A stretch of DNA of 64,000 bases from Streptomyces sp. LBL (lineage in GTDB: Bacteria > Actinomycetota > Actinomycetes > Streptomycetales > Streptomycetaceae). Both the position numbers and the translations under genes were made by a program. Every line of letters starts with the position of its first letter. Within the stretch, counting starts at the first letter, position 1. This document shows positions 1-7,315 of this stretch, in pieces. The DNA is taken from contig NZ_JARXYX010000001.1 in NCBI RefSeq assembly GCF_029893585.1, positions 430,412-494,411 on the forward strand, given 5' to 3'. The notes under the pieces were generated by a model that did no database searches, was not told the DNA's origin, and saw only the letters and a program-made list of their open reading frames with translations.

Positions 1-1
1 A

Positions 2-268
2 ACGATCACCGACAAGCACACGGGAACGCCGCTCGCCGCAGCCACTGTCCTGATCTGCCCGGTGGCGCACGCCAGAACGACCGGCTGCGACCGCCTCGCC
101 CACACCGTACGCACCGACTCCGACGGCCACTACGACCTCTGGCTGGACGCCCGCTCCAGCCCGCTGCGGGTCACGGCCTCGGCCGCCCGCCACCGCCCGG
201 CATCCAGGGAGGTGACCCTGCTGCCGGGCCGCGCCACGACGGCCGACCTGTCGCTGACCGCGACCTGA
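2..268 (+). CDS. C-terminal end of a protein with a carboxypeptidase-regulatory-like domain (partial)
   Basis: The reading frame is open from base 2, so the window holds only the last 88 or so codons of a gene that starts upstream. The residues fit a carboxypeptidase-regulatory-like (CarboxypepD_reg) beta-sandwich: a segment TGTPLAAATVLIC, then DSDGHYDLWLDARSSPLRVT, and an ending LLPGRATTADLSLTAT. This is the usual pattern of an ornament module at the C-terminus of secreted actinobacterial peptidases or surface proteins. It probably acts outside the cell, but the catalytic part is not visible and its identity cannot be given. A strong hairpin follows 22 bases after the stop. Domain type is fairly sure; parent protein unknown. 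Confidence 0.7.
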   Translation, partial: TITDKHTGTPLAAATVLICPVAHARTTGCDRLAHTVRTDSDGHYDLWLDARSSPLRVTASAARHRPASREVTLLPGRATTADLSLTAT

Positions 269-290
269 CCCACCGCCACTTGCTCACGTC

Positions 291-323
291 GCGCCCACCC
301 GGACGCTCTGTCCGGGTGGGCGC
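291..323. terminator. Strong bidirectional hairpin, likely intrinsic terminator
   Basis: Two perfect 14-base arms (291-304 and 310-323) surround a 5-base loop GCTCT. It lies just after the stop of the secreted-protein gene and before the converging M20 peptidase remnant on the other strand. There is no long T run, which is normal for Streptomyces terminators. Confidence 0.75.
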
Positions 324-357
324 GGCTTCTCCTTCTACGCCGTCTGGATCTGGGGCA

Positions 358-639
358 TCACCGACAGCCCACTCCTACCAGCCCAGCCGGTTGCACGTCG
401 TAGTGACCGTAGATCAGCACGTGCGGCCCCGGCCCGTCCGCCGTCCCCACCAGCGCGGGCCAGCCACCGGTCTCGACTTCGCGCGCCTGCAGGCCTGATG
501 CGCGTAACAGCCCAAGACCGTGGGCCGCGGCCTCGGCCATGCCCTCGCCGGTCCGGCTCACGCTCGGCCGGGAGATCCAGTCCGCCAGCTCACCAACCAG
601 GTGCCGGCCGCCCGCCCAGTCCCGGAGCTGCTCGATCAC
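358..639 (-). pseudogene. N-terminal fragment of an M20-family peptidase/dipeptidase
   Basis: A GTG start at 639 is preceded by GGAGG six bases upstream, and the first 80 codons read like the N-terminus of M20/M25/M40 zinc dipeptidases: a helix VIEQLRDWAGGRHLVGELAD, then a core PHVLIYGHYDVQPAG in which GHYDVQP carries the first metal ligands (His and Asp). Directly after this motif the homology ends and a stop follows within a few codons at 358. The family is usually about 450 residues, so more than 80% is missing, including the catalytic Glu and the dimerisation domain. The remnant is non-functional; the lost part was probably removed by the same rearrangements that left other fragments nearby. 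Confidence 0.75.
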
Positions 640-712
640 AGGTCCTCCAAGCGATTGCACGGAATGAAATCGATAGCAGTCAAGCAAACCGGCGTCGGCT
701 TGGCGAGGCACT

Positions 713-812
713 GTGCCGTATGTGGAAGCGACGGTCGAAGAACTCAAAGCACTCGGGCACCCGGTCCGCTGGCGCATCCTGCGGCTGTGCCTGGACCGTG
801 CGTTGACCAAGA
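713..812 (+). pseudogene. N-terminal stub of an ArsR-family transcriptional regulator
   Basis: About 33 codons from a GTG at 713 match the first helices of ArsR/SmtB winged-helix regulators: VEELKALGHPVRWRILRLCL is the usual opening (ALGHPxRxRILxxL). The match stops at about 812, in the middle of the DNA-binding region, where the sequence passes in another frame into an NAD(P)H-binding protein. The recognition helix and sensor residues are lost, so it cannot work as a repressor. It is one half of a junction between two broken genes; the break may have been made by a deletion that joined a regulator to a target gene. Confidence 0.6.
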
Positions 813-1350
813 GGCCGTCGTGCTCGATCTTGAGCATGCCACGGTGGACGAGGCGGCCGCGACCCTTGTCGGCGCGGACGCTGCCGTCTTCTCGGCCGGC
901 TCGGGCAACAGCGCTACCTCCGCACGCCGGGACACGATGGACCGGGCCGCTGTCGTGCTGGTCATGGACGCGGCGGAACAGGCCGGTGTGCGACGGTTCC
1001 TGCACGTCAGCTCCATCAACGTGGGCTGTGCCGACGACGGCGGCATCGGTGATGGGTACGCCGTCTACTTGCGGGCCAAGCGTGCCGCCGAACAGCACAT
1101 CTTCGCCCGGGAGGAGCTCGACTGGACGGTACTGCGGCCCGGCGTGCTCACCGACGGCCACGGCGACGGCACCGTCGAACTCACCGCCGGGGACAGGGTT
1201 GGGCCACAGCGCGCCAGGTTCGACCAAGTCGCCAGGGAAGACGTTGCCGCCGTGCTCGTGGCGCTCATCGACCGGCCCGACACCGCCGGCCGTATCTACG
1301 TGGTGGTCGGCGGCGAGACCCCCATCGAAAAGGCGATCGACGTTGAGTAG
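808..1350 (+). pseudogene. 5'-truncated NAD(P)H-binding (atypical SDR) protein
   Basis: From about 808 the frame encodes the middle and C-terminal part of an NmrA/YwnB-like atypical short-chain dehydrogenase: VVLDLEHATVDEAAATLVGA, the strand DAAVFSAGSG, the segment MDAAEQAGVRRFLHVSS, a YAVYLRAKRAAEQ helix carrying the usual Tyr-x-x-x-Lys-like positions, and a C-terminal VLRPGVLTDGHG region followed by VAREDVAAVLVALID. The N-terminal GxxGxxG nucleotide-binding strand is missing because the ArsR stub is joined in front of it, in a different frame. There is no start codon with a ribosome site that would restore the Rossmann fold. It is probably dead. Such proteins usually sit next to HxlR or ArsR regulators. 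Confidence 0.7.
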
Positions 1351-1353
1351 GAC

Positions 1354-1480
1354 TGCGCTTTTGGGCCAGGCGCTGTTCGGTGAGGAATGCGTGGGCGGCG
1401 GTGGCCAGGGTGACGTGGTGGTGCCGGCCGTTCCAGGAGCGTCCCTCGAAGTGGTCCAGGCCGAGGCTGAAGTTTCCCGG
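1354..1480 (-). pseudogene. C-terminal fragment of an IS701/IS4-type transposase
   Basis: On the minus strand a 37-residue stretch, GLDHFEGRSWNGRHHHVTLA followed by TAAHAFLTEQRLAQKR, is the well-conserved C-terminal part of the DDE transposases of the IS701 group common in Streptomyces; it carries the catalytic Glu in HFEGRSW. No other part of the transposase can be read around it and no inverted repeat was found. It is a scar of an old insertion, lying exactly at the end of the truncated NAD(P)H-binding gene. Confidence 0.7.
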
Positions 1481-1715
1481 CAAGCCCTGACTACCCGGCC
1501 TTGGAAGCTTCCCCATACAGGTCAACCCAACGTACGGGCGTGACGAGCTGACGGAGGCGAGCCACGTCGTTGCGGAATCCGACGCGTAGTTTGTAGCTGT
1601 TTCGTGGTGTACGGGACAACCCATGGCCATCAGCATCCGCTCGTGTTGCGATGGGGGTGTCACGGTGCCCCCCCGTGAGGGGGAGCACCACGCAAAGGAC
1701 CTACGGGGGATTCAC

Positions 1716-2090
1716 ATGCGCAAGAGGAGCAGGGCGGGTGCGGTGCTGACCACCGCCGCAATCGCCGTCGCCGTGGTGGGAGCCGGCACGCCGTCCGCCG
1801 GGGCGGCCGGCGGGTGCTGGCAGAGCGGTGGGCGCTGGTGGTGCAACAACGTGTCGGGGGCGCCCGTCTACGGCACGATGGGAGCGAGCACGCAGTACCC
1901 CGACCCCGACGTGATCGTCGGCTACATGTACTCCAACCCCAGTTGGTTCGACTGCAAGATGGACGATCAGGCCTGGGTGGGCGGACCGCACCCGAGGCGT
2001 TGGGAGTTCACGAAGGCGGACAACGGGCAGTGGGGCTGGATGAAGGACACAGCGATCTCCAGCGAGACCAACCCGCTGCCCAACTGCTGA
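1716..2090 (+). CDS. Small secreted protein, possibly SH3-like
   Basis: A 124-residue protein with a clear Sec signal peptide: basic MRKRSR, a hydrophobic stretch LTTAAIAVAVVGAG, and an Ala-x-Ala type cleavage site near residue 30 (PSAGAAGG). The ATG at 1716 has a purine-rich GGGGGA eight bases upstream. The mature part is about 90 residues, rich in Trp, Gly and Asn, with four Cys (CWQSGGRWWC near its start, a WFDC motif in the middle, and the C-terminal residue), so two disulfide bonds are likely. The pattern APVYGTMGASTQYPDP and the later SWFDC resemble SH3-like secreted proteins of Streptomyces, but I cannot assign a substrate. It stands alone between remnants. Confidence 0.7.
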   Translation: MRKRSRAGAVLTTAAIAVAVVGAGTPSAGAAGGCWQSGGRWWCNNVSGAPVYGTMGASTQYPDPDVIVGYMYSNPSWFDCKMDDQAWVGGPHPRRWEFTKADNGQWGWMKDTAISSETNPLPNC

Positions 2091-2580
2091 GTAGGTGTGC
2101 GGGGGTCTGACATCCCCTTCGCGACCCCATTCGCCCAGGCCCTGGCTGAGTTGAGGATGAGGGAGGGCGGGCTGGACGGCGCAGACGCGGCCGGGGATCG
2201 GGGCGCGCTCGCCCTGTTGCGCGTCGGCTCCGCCGCCGCGCGGGTGGCTGACCCAGTCGGCCGTGAGCGTGCCGTCTTGCGGCGTATTCGGGGTGAGCAG
2301 CTGGTGCCCGCCGGACAGCACCCGGACACCGGAGATGCTCTTGGTGCCCTCGGCTGTCCAGGCGGGTGAGTCGCAGCCGCAGCCGTAGGGGCTTGTCGCG
2401 GTTGCGGTGTGGTCCAAGTGCCGTCAGTGCCCTGGGTTTGGGTGGTCGTAACGGCCCTTGTGACAGCGGTGACAGGCCTGCGACAAGAAAGCCCACAACT
2501 GTCCGTGGGCCTGTCCGGTCTCACTCCGCGTGGACGGCAACGACCGGTCGTCCCGCCATGACACCAGCAGGGGGAACACC
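2091..2580. other. Gene-free stretch
   Basis: No reading frame here has a start with a ribosome site and recognisable content. A minus-strand run around 2290-2390 (WTAEGTKSISGVRVLSGGHQ) looks protein-like and may be a worn remnant, but I cannot name its family. The last bases carry the ribosome site AGGGGGA of the next secreted-protein gene. Confidence 0.4.
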
Positions 2581-3021
2581 ATGAAGTCGATCCATCACAA
2601 GGCAGCCACCGCTGGCGCCCTTGCCATCCTGGCCCTGGGCGGCACGCTCGCCGCGACCGCGCCGGCCTCGGCCGCCACTGCCGGCGCCTACAACGGGGCG
2701 TGCGGCACGGGGTACGAGGTCTTCACCTCGACTCCGATCAAGTCCTCGCAGACCACTGTGGCCGCCACCACCTACGTGGCCTACAGTTCCGCGGACAAGC
2801 AGTGGTGCGCCGTCACGGTGCGCAGCAAGCCCGGTGCCCGCGTGTTCATGGAGGTCACCCTGGACACCTGGCCGACCAGCAGCACCCCGGCGAGGGACGC
2901 CGGCTCCTACACGACCTTCGCCGGCCCGGTGTACAAGGACCTGCCCAAGCCCGGCCTGTGCATGACCTGGAGCGGTTCGATCGACATCTACTACAACTCG
3001 GACAGTGGCCTGTGCCCCTGA
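2581..3021 (+). CDS. SapA-like secreted spore-associated protein
   Basis: A 146-residue exported protein. The ATG at 2581 follows GGGGGA by five bases. Residues 1-33 are a signal peptide (MKSIHHK, a hydrophobic core AGALAILALGGTLAATAPAS, and cleavage near ASAA). The mature part has the layout of Streptomyces spore-associated protein A: YNGACGTGYEVF at the start, CAVTVRSKPGARVFMEV in the middle, then YTTFAGPVY and a closing CMTWSGSID with a final Cys-Pro. Four Cys suggest two disulfides. SapA proteins are secreted and found on the spore coat; their molecular role is not established. This copy has an unusual Thr-rich insert (residues 55-70). A good terminator follows 165 bases downstream. The family assignment is by motif memory and is likely rather than certain. 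Confidence 0.7.
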   Translation: MKSIHHKAATAGALAILALGGTLAATAPASAATAGAYNGACGTGYEVFTSTPIKSSQTTVAATTYVAYSSADKQWCAVTVRSKPGARVFMEVTLDTWPTSSTPARDAGSYTTFAGPVYKDLPKPGLCMTWSGSIDIYYNSDSGLCP

Positions 3022-3187
3022 CCTAACGGCTGTCGGCGTGGTCGACCTCCGGGTCGGCTACGCCACCTGCCCCCGCTGACCACCCACCCCGCGCCTTGCG
3101 CGACGTCGCGCGCCAGCTGTGAGACCTCGGAGGCGGAGCGCATGACGGCGGCCGAAGCGATTCTGACGACTGCGCCGACAGCATGAG

Positions 3188-3213
3188 ACCCCGGGCCTCG
3201 AAAGGCCCGGGGT
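3188..3213. terminator. Intrinsic terminator downstream of the SapA-like gene
   Basis: An 11-base perfect stem (3188-3198 with 3203-3213) closes a CGAA tetraloop and is followed by TTCTGC. A stable GC stem with a GNRA-like loop is a classic terminator. The rest of 3022-3359 holds no gene that I can see. Confidence 0.75.
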
Positions 3214-3359
3214 TTCTGCGGGACGGAGCGGGCGGTCAAAGGCACGTCTCAGTAGTCGTCCCGTGGGGCGGGGTGGCCGGGATGCCGGCTCGTTCTCCCC
3301 GGCACGTGGGCAGCGAGGCGCAGGCGATCGTGTGGGCCGCTCGAGGCGAGGCCTCGTGA

Positions 3360-3791
3360 CTAACCGATCCTGGCCTGGTAGACGCCGCTGGAGACATCGG
3401 CGTCACTGGGCTTGACGGTCACGCCGCCGAGGGACTGCGTGCCGCCCGCGTCGCAATTGCCGGTCTCCCAGGCGGAGATGCCGTAGGAGGTGCCCGCGGT
3501 GACCTGGTAGGTGGTACTCACGATGATCCTGGGAGCTGCGCCGGAGGTCGTGTACTTGTTCACGCAGGTGACGGAGGTGCCGTTGTCGATCCGAAGGCTG
3601 CCGAAATACACGACGGAGTTGCCTTGACCGCGGGCCGCCATGGGTACGTCGACGGTGAGTGAGGCCGTGGGGGCGGCGGATGCCGTGGGCGCGGCAGCGA
3701 GAGCGGTGGCACTGCTGACGGCGAGCAGGGCGGTCAGGCCGAAGGCTCGGGCCGTGCGGCGCGTGCGGCTGCGGGGGGAGTTGAGGGGCAT
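3360..3791 (-). CDS. Secreted protein of unknown function
   Basis: A protein of 143 residues if translation starts at 3791, or 154 from an upstream in-frame ATG at 3824. I prefer 3791 because it gives a standard signal peptide (MPLNSPRSRTRR, hydrophobic AFGLTALLAVSSATALAAA, cleavage near ASAAPTA); neither start has a strong ribosome site. The mature part of about 105 residues is Ser/Thr/Gly-rich and beta-strand-like (SLTVDVPMAARGQGNSVVYF, VTCVNKYTT, IIVSTTYQVTAG), with two Cys (TCVNK and GNCDAGG) that could form one disulfide. I do not recognise the family. It is an isolated gene pointing away from the SapA-like gene. Confidence 0.6.
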   Translation of the reverse strand: MPLNSPRSRTRRTARAFGLTALLAVSSATALAAAPTASAAPTASLTVDVPMAARGQGNSVVYFGSLRIDNGTSVTCVNKYTTSGAAPRIIVSTTYQVTAGTSYGISAWETGNCDAGGTQSLGGVTVKPSDADVSSGVYQARIG

Positions 3792-3974
3792 GTTTAGTTC
3801 CAGTCGTGAGGAGAGGATGAACATTCAAAAACTTCTCGCGACCATCGTCGTGTGAATGGGGGCAGCGCGGAGCCCGATTTTCAGCCAGGTCGGTCTGCGG
3901 TTGAAGTCCTTTCGCGTTCTTCGCCGGCATGGCCGTCCGAACCGCGAGTACATCCGGGACAAGTCCCTCCAAGA

Positions 3975-4164
3975 CCCTGCCCAGGGGACGGCAAGGTGCT
4001 CGCCAAGGCGACCGGGCCGCGCCGTCGAGCAGTTCCGCCGGGTCGTCTTCGACCTGTCCGCCCACACCGGTGAGCGGATCTACGTCGAGGTCGTCGACAG
4101 GGCGACGGGCGGCTGGGGCCACATCAACGTGGACGACGTCAATGTGCCTGTCCGCCGGGAGTAG
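3975..4164 (+). pseudogene. Frameshifted fragment of a levanase-type (GH32) protein
   Basis: The last 40 residues before the stop at 4164, VVFDLSAHTGERIYVEVVDR followed by ATGGWGHINVDDV, match the accessory beta-sandwich that accompanies GH32 levanases and fructosidases (typical ending: VDxATGGWGHINVDxI). The residues just upstream (DGKVLAKATGPRRRAVE, from about 3993) continue the same domain but lie in another frame, so at least one frameshift is present near 4030. No catalytic WMNDPNG-type motif is found nearby. It is a remnant of an extracellular fructan-degrading enzyme. Confidence 0.6.
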
Positions 4165-5064
4165 TGACTGCCAGCGCAGCAGGACGACACATCGTGCTAC
4201 GCACACGAGGGCGAGGACGCGCACACTCATGGTCGTGGTGCGCGGGTTCATCATGGACGAGGCGTTCTTCGGTGATTTCGAAGTCGATGACCTGATCACC
4301 GGCTTGTGTGGGCTCATGGCCATGGCGGCTGTGGAGGAGGGACAGATGCCGCAGCGCGCCTGAAGTCTCCCATCGACTGTAGGTCAGAGCGAGCTGAGCC
4401 GGATTTTGTAGCGGCCCCGAAGCCAGGCATGTCGAACAAACCGTGCGAGCGCACGCGGCCCTGGCTGTCAGGCCCCACCGCTCTCGTGGACGCGTCTGAC
4501 GAGGACTTCGATGTCGCGCTGGGCCGCATGGCGGCCAAGCGTCTGGAAGAAGCGCACAGTGCCCTTCCGGCGGAGAATGACCAGGACTTCGAAGCGGCGG
4601 TGGGCTCAGGAATGTCGGAAGGCGTTGAGGGCCGGTTGCCTCTGGCCGATGCCTGACTCGGCTCCACGCAGGCCCAGTTGCGTGAGCAGGCCGACGTACC
4701 GCACGAACCGAGGGACGCGGTCCTCGAGGAACGGCCTGACGCTGCTCGAGCGCCGACGACCGGGCGGTGTCATCGGCGCGAATTTCGAAGCACGGCCCAA
4801 CGTGACCCTCAGCATCGCCTCCCAACTCCTCCAGTCCCGCGATGCGGTGAGCCGCCCCGCGTTCGTCCTGGGCCTTGATGTCCGAAGCCATCGGGCCTTC
4901 TCTGAGCGAGGCCGGCCTGAACCTCGACGTGATCCAGTTACCTCGCAGCGGTTCGATCAGGTCGGGCCCGGTCGGGGCAGCGGAGGGGTATCGACGCCAG
5001 CCAACGGGGTTCACTCAGTTCTCCTCGATCTGGAATGTTTCGGCGACGGGACGCTGGAGGGGAG
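4165..5064. other. Stretch without a convincing gene
   Basis: Several overlapping frames of 60-290 codons exist on both strands, but none shows a recognised family, a good ribosome site or steady codon bias. A minus-strand run at about 4600-4750 (PFLEDRVPRFVRYVGLLTQL) and a plus-strand run at 4240-4330 (IMDEAFFGDFEVDDLITGL) look protein-like and may be worn gene pieces. I cannot assign either. Confidence 0.4.
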
Positions 5065-5775
5065 TCAGGAGCATTGGCGTTCGAGCTGTTTGGACAGTCG
5101 TCCGTAGACGAAACGCGCGTTGTCCTCGAAGATGAGCCCTCGGTCGGCGTCATTGAGCCGCGGAATCGCGTCGATGTACCGGCGCGTGTTGTCGTAGTGG
5201 TGACCGGTCTCGGGATCGATGCCCTCGACCGCGCCGAATGTCTCCGAGGCGAACAGGATGTTCTCGGCTGGGATCACCTTCGTGAGCAGTTCGATGCCGG
5301 CCTGGTGGTAGACACAGGTGTCGAAGAAGACGTTCCGCAGGACGTGCTCTGCGAGGGGTGGCCGGTTCAGGCTCTGCGCGCGCCCGCGATAGCGGCCCCA
5401 GTGGTAGGGAACCGCGCCTCCGCCGTGCGGGATGATGAAGCGCAGGGTCGGGAAGTCCTTGAACAGATCACCGGTCACCAACTGCATGAACACCGCAGTG
5501 TCACCGTTGAGGTAGTGCGCCCCGGTCGTATGGAAGTTGGGGTTGTCCGAGGAGGAGACGTGCACCATCGCCGGCACGTCGAGTTCGACCATGGCTTCGT
5601 AGAGCGGATACCAGGCGCGATCGGTGAGTGGCGGTCCTGTCCAGTTTCCCCCGGACGGGTCAGGGTTGAGGTTGCAGCCGATGAAGCCGAGTTCCTCCAC
5701 GCAGCGCGGGACGCTGTCCGCGGGGGAGGCGCCGGGAGTCTTTGGCAAGCTGGCAGGCGCCTCGCGGTCAAGGCT
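5065..5775 (-). pseudogene. 5'-truncated amidohydrolase, 4-oxalomesaconate hydratase-like
   Basis: The C-terminal two thirds of an amidohydrolase-2 (TIM-barrel) protein can be read: LPKTPGASPADSVPRCVEEL, then GFIGCNLNPDPSGGNWTGPP, MVHVSSSDNPNFHTTGAHYL, a metal-site strand LRFIIPHGGGAVPYHWGRYR, FDTCVYHQAGIELL and a C-terminal IPRLNDADRGLIFEDNARFV. This layout matches LigJ-type 4-oxalomesaconate hydratases of protocatechuate 4,5-cleavage, which feed a RraA/LigK-type aldolase. About 110 N-terminal residues, with the first metal-binding motif, are absent, and a few residues seem lost at ADSVPRCVEE. No start restores the barrel. Three RraA-type genes lie 3 kb away on the same strand, so this was probably part of the same catabolic locus. 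Confidence 0.75.
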
Positions 5776-5911
5776 CCATGAGACAACAGCCAACCACCCC
5801 TGCTTGGCTCGCCGTTGCTGCGGCGGGCATGGGCAACTGGGGCGGCTGAGTTGGCAGCACAGGAGCATCGCCGAGGGGGCATGCGGACATGATGTGGCCG
5901 CGGCAGTTGGT

Positions 5912-6808
5912 CTAGGGAGTTGAGGGGAGCGGAATGGGTGCTGCGTACCGCACGAACTGTGCGACGAGCGGGCTGAGGTCCGTCGTGCGTCTGACCGCGG
6001 CGAGTCCCACGAGAGGGGCTGGCTCCCGCAACGGAAGGCAGACGACGTTCGGCATCAGCGGCCCGGATGCCGTGTGCGGCACGAGGCCGACTCCCAGACC
6101 GCAGCCGATCATGGCCAGCTGGGAATGGATGGAGTTCGCTTCGTGCCGGGGGTCCGGGCTGAAGCCGGCCTGTCGGCAGGCCGCCACGAGTTCGTCGTGG
6201 TACCTCGGCGAGATCGGCCGGGGGATCCACACCCAAGGCTCGTCCGCGAGGGCGGCGAGGTCCACGCTGTCCCCGGCGGCGAGGTCATGCCCCTGGGGGA
6301 GGGCTGCCACGAGCCGGTCGCGGCTCAGCGGATCCGAGAGCAGCCGCTCGTCGTTGCCGCTGTGGCGGATCACGGCGATGTCCAGGCGTCCGCTGAGGAG
6401 GCCCTGAACGCCTTCGATGGTGTCCAGTTCCCGTACCCGCAGTTCGATGCGAGGACGCTCGGCGCGGAAACGGCCGAGGATGGCGGGAAGTGGCTCCGAG
6501 AAGGCGGACGTGACCGCGCCGACGGTCAGGGTGCCCAGGTAGCCGGCTTGTGCCTGGGCGGCGGCCACCTGGGCGCGTTCGGCCGCCGCGGTCAGCGTGT
6601 AGCAGTGCTCCAGGAAGACAGCGCCGGGCTCGGTCAGAGCCACGGAACGGCTGGAGCGCTCCAGCAACTGCGCGTCGAGCTGCCGCTCCAGTTGCCGGAT
6701 GGCCTGACTCAGCGGTGGCTGGGACATCTGCAGGCGTTCCGCGGCCCGACCGAAATGGAGCTCCTCGGCGACCGCGATGAAGTAACGGGCCTGGCGGACC
6801 TCAATCAT
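5912..6808 (-). CDS. LysR-family transcriptional regulator
   Basis: A 298-residue protein, the usual LTTR length. Residues 1-60 form the winged helix-turn-helix: MIEVRQARYFIAVAEELHFG, then RAAERLQMSQPPLSQAIRQL and ERQLDAQLLERSSRSVALTE. From about residue 90 comes the periplasmic-binding-protein-like effector domain (GTLTVGAVTSAFSEPLPAIL; RLDIAVIRHSG; a GLGVGLVPHTAS strand near residue 245). LTTRs of the PPLSQ type often control aromatic or beta-ketoadipate catabolism and respond to a pathway intermediate. It lies between the truncated hydratase and the VOC gene and reads in the same direction as the RraA operon, which is its most likely target. The effector cannot be read from the sequence. 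Confidence 0.93.
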   Translation of the reverse strand: MIEVRQARYFIAVAEELHFGRAAERLQMSQPPLSQAIRQLERQLDAQLLERSSRSVALTEPGAVFLEHCYTLTAAAERAQVAAAQAQAGYLGTLTVGAVTSAFSEPLPAILGRFRAERPRIELRVRELDTIEGVQGLLSGRLDIAVIRHSGNDERLLSDPLSRDRLVAALPQGHDLAAGDSVDLAALADEPWVWIPRPISPRYHDELVAACRQAGFSPDPRHEANSIHSQLAMIGCGLGVGLVPHTASGPLMPNVVCLPLREPAPLVGLAAVRRTTDLSPLVAQFVRYAAPIPLPSTP

Positions 6809-6903
6809 CGAGTCGCACCCCGTCTCATCCCCGGCAGCATCAGTACCCGCAGGATATCGCCGTCGGCCGAGCGGGAGACGCCAGGGCCTCCAGGGGTGGT
6901 GCC

Positions 6904-7287
6904 TCAGCTGAGGTAGTTGCTGAGTTCGATGAGGTTGTTGTCCGGATCGCGCAGGTACACGCTGATGATCGGGCCTGTGGCTCCGGTCCTTTCGACCGGT
7001 CCTTCCTCCACCGCCACTCCCAGCTCGGACAGTTCCTTCACCACACGGTCGACGGGCTCATCGACGATGAGGCACAGGTCGGCGCTGCCCGGCGTCGGGC
7101 GGTGGGCCTTGGGCTCGAATTCCCTTCCGGTCTGGTGAAGGTTGATCTTGCTGTGGCCGAACGTCAGCGCGCGACGGCCGCCTTTGAACGTGACGGGCGT
7201 CATTCCCAGGACGCGTACGTAGAAGTCGACCGTGGCGTCGATGTCGGCCACCGTGAGCACCAGGTGGTCCAAACGCTGGATGTGCAT
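6904..7287 (-). CDS. VOC (glyoxalase/bleomycin-resistance) family protein
   Basis: A 127-residue single-domain vicinal-oxygen-chelate protein. The ATG at 7287 has GAAGGG about ten bases upstream. Two beta-alpha-beta-beta-beta units are visible: IQRLDHLVLTVADIDATVDF with the first metal ligand His8, and a C-terminal GPIISVYLRDPDNNLIELSN in which the Glu of LIEL is the last metal ligand; His46 and His51 (GHSKINLHQ) occupy the middle. The family includes glyoxalases, dioxygenases, epimerases and antibiotic-binding proteins, so the reaction is uncertain. It is the last gene of an operon with an aminotransferase and three RraA-type aldolases (28-base gap), suggesting a role in keto-acid metabolism. 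Proteins of this exact short form are often annotated virulence- or dioxygenase-related without proof. Confidence 0.88.
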   Translation of the reverse strand: MHIQRLDHLVLTVADIDATVDFYVRVLGMTPVTFKGGRRALTFGHSKINLHQTGREFEPKAHRPTPGSADLCLIVDEPVDRVVKELSELGVAVEEGPVERTGATGPIISVYLRDPDNNLIELSNYLS

Positions 7288-7315
7288 CGGTGTGCACCCT
7301 TCTCTTCCCGTTTGT

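Noticed and set aside
2097..2369. A 90-codon plus-strand frame between the two secreted-protein genes
   Set aside because: Ala/Arg/Gly-rich translation with no ribosome site near its start and no recognisable motif.
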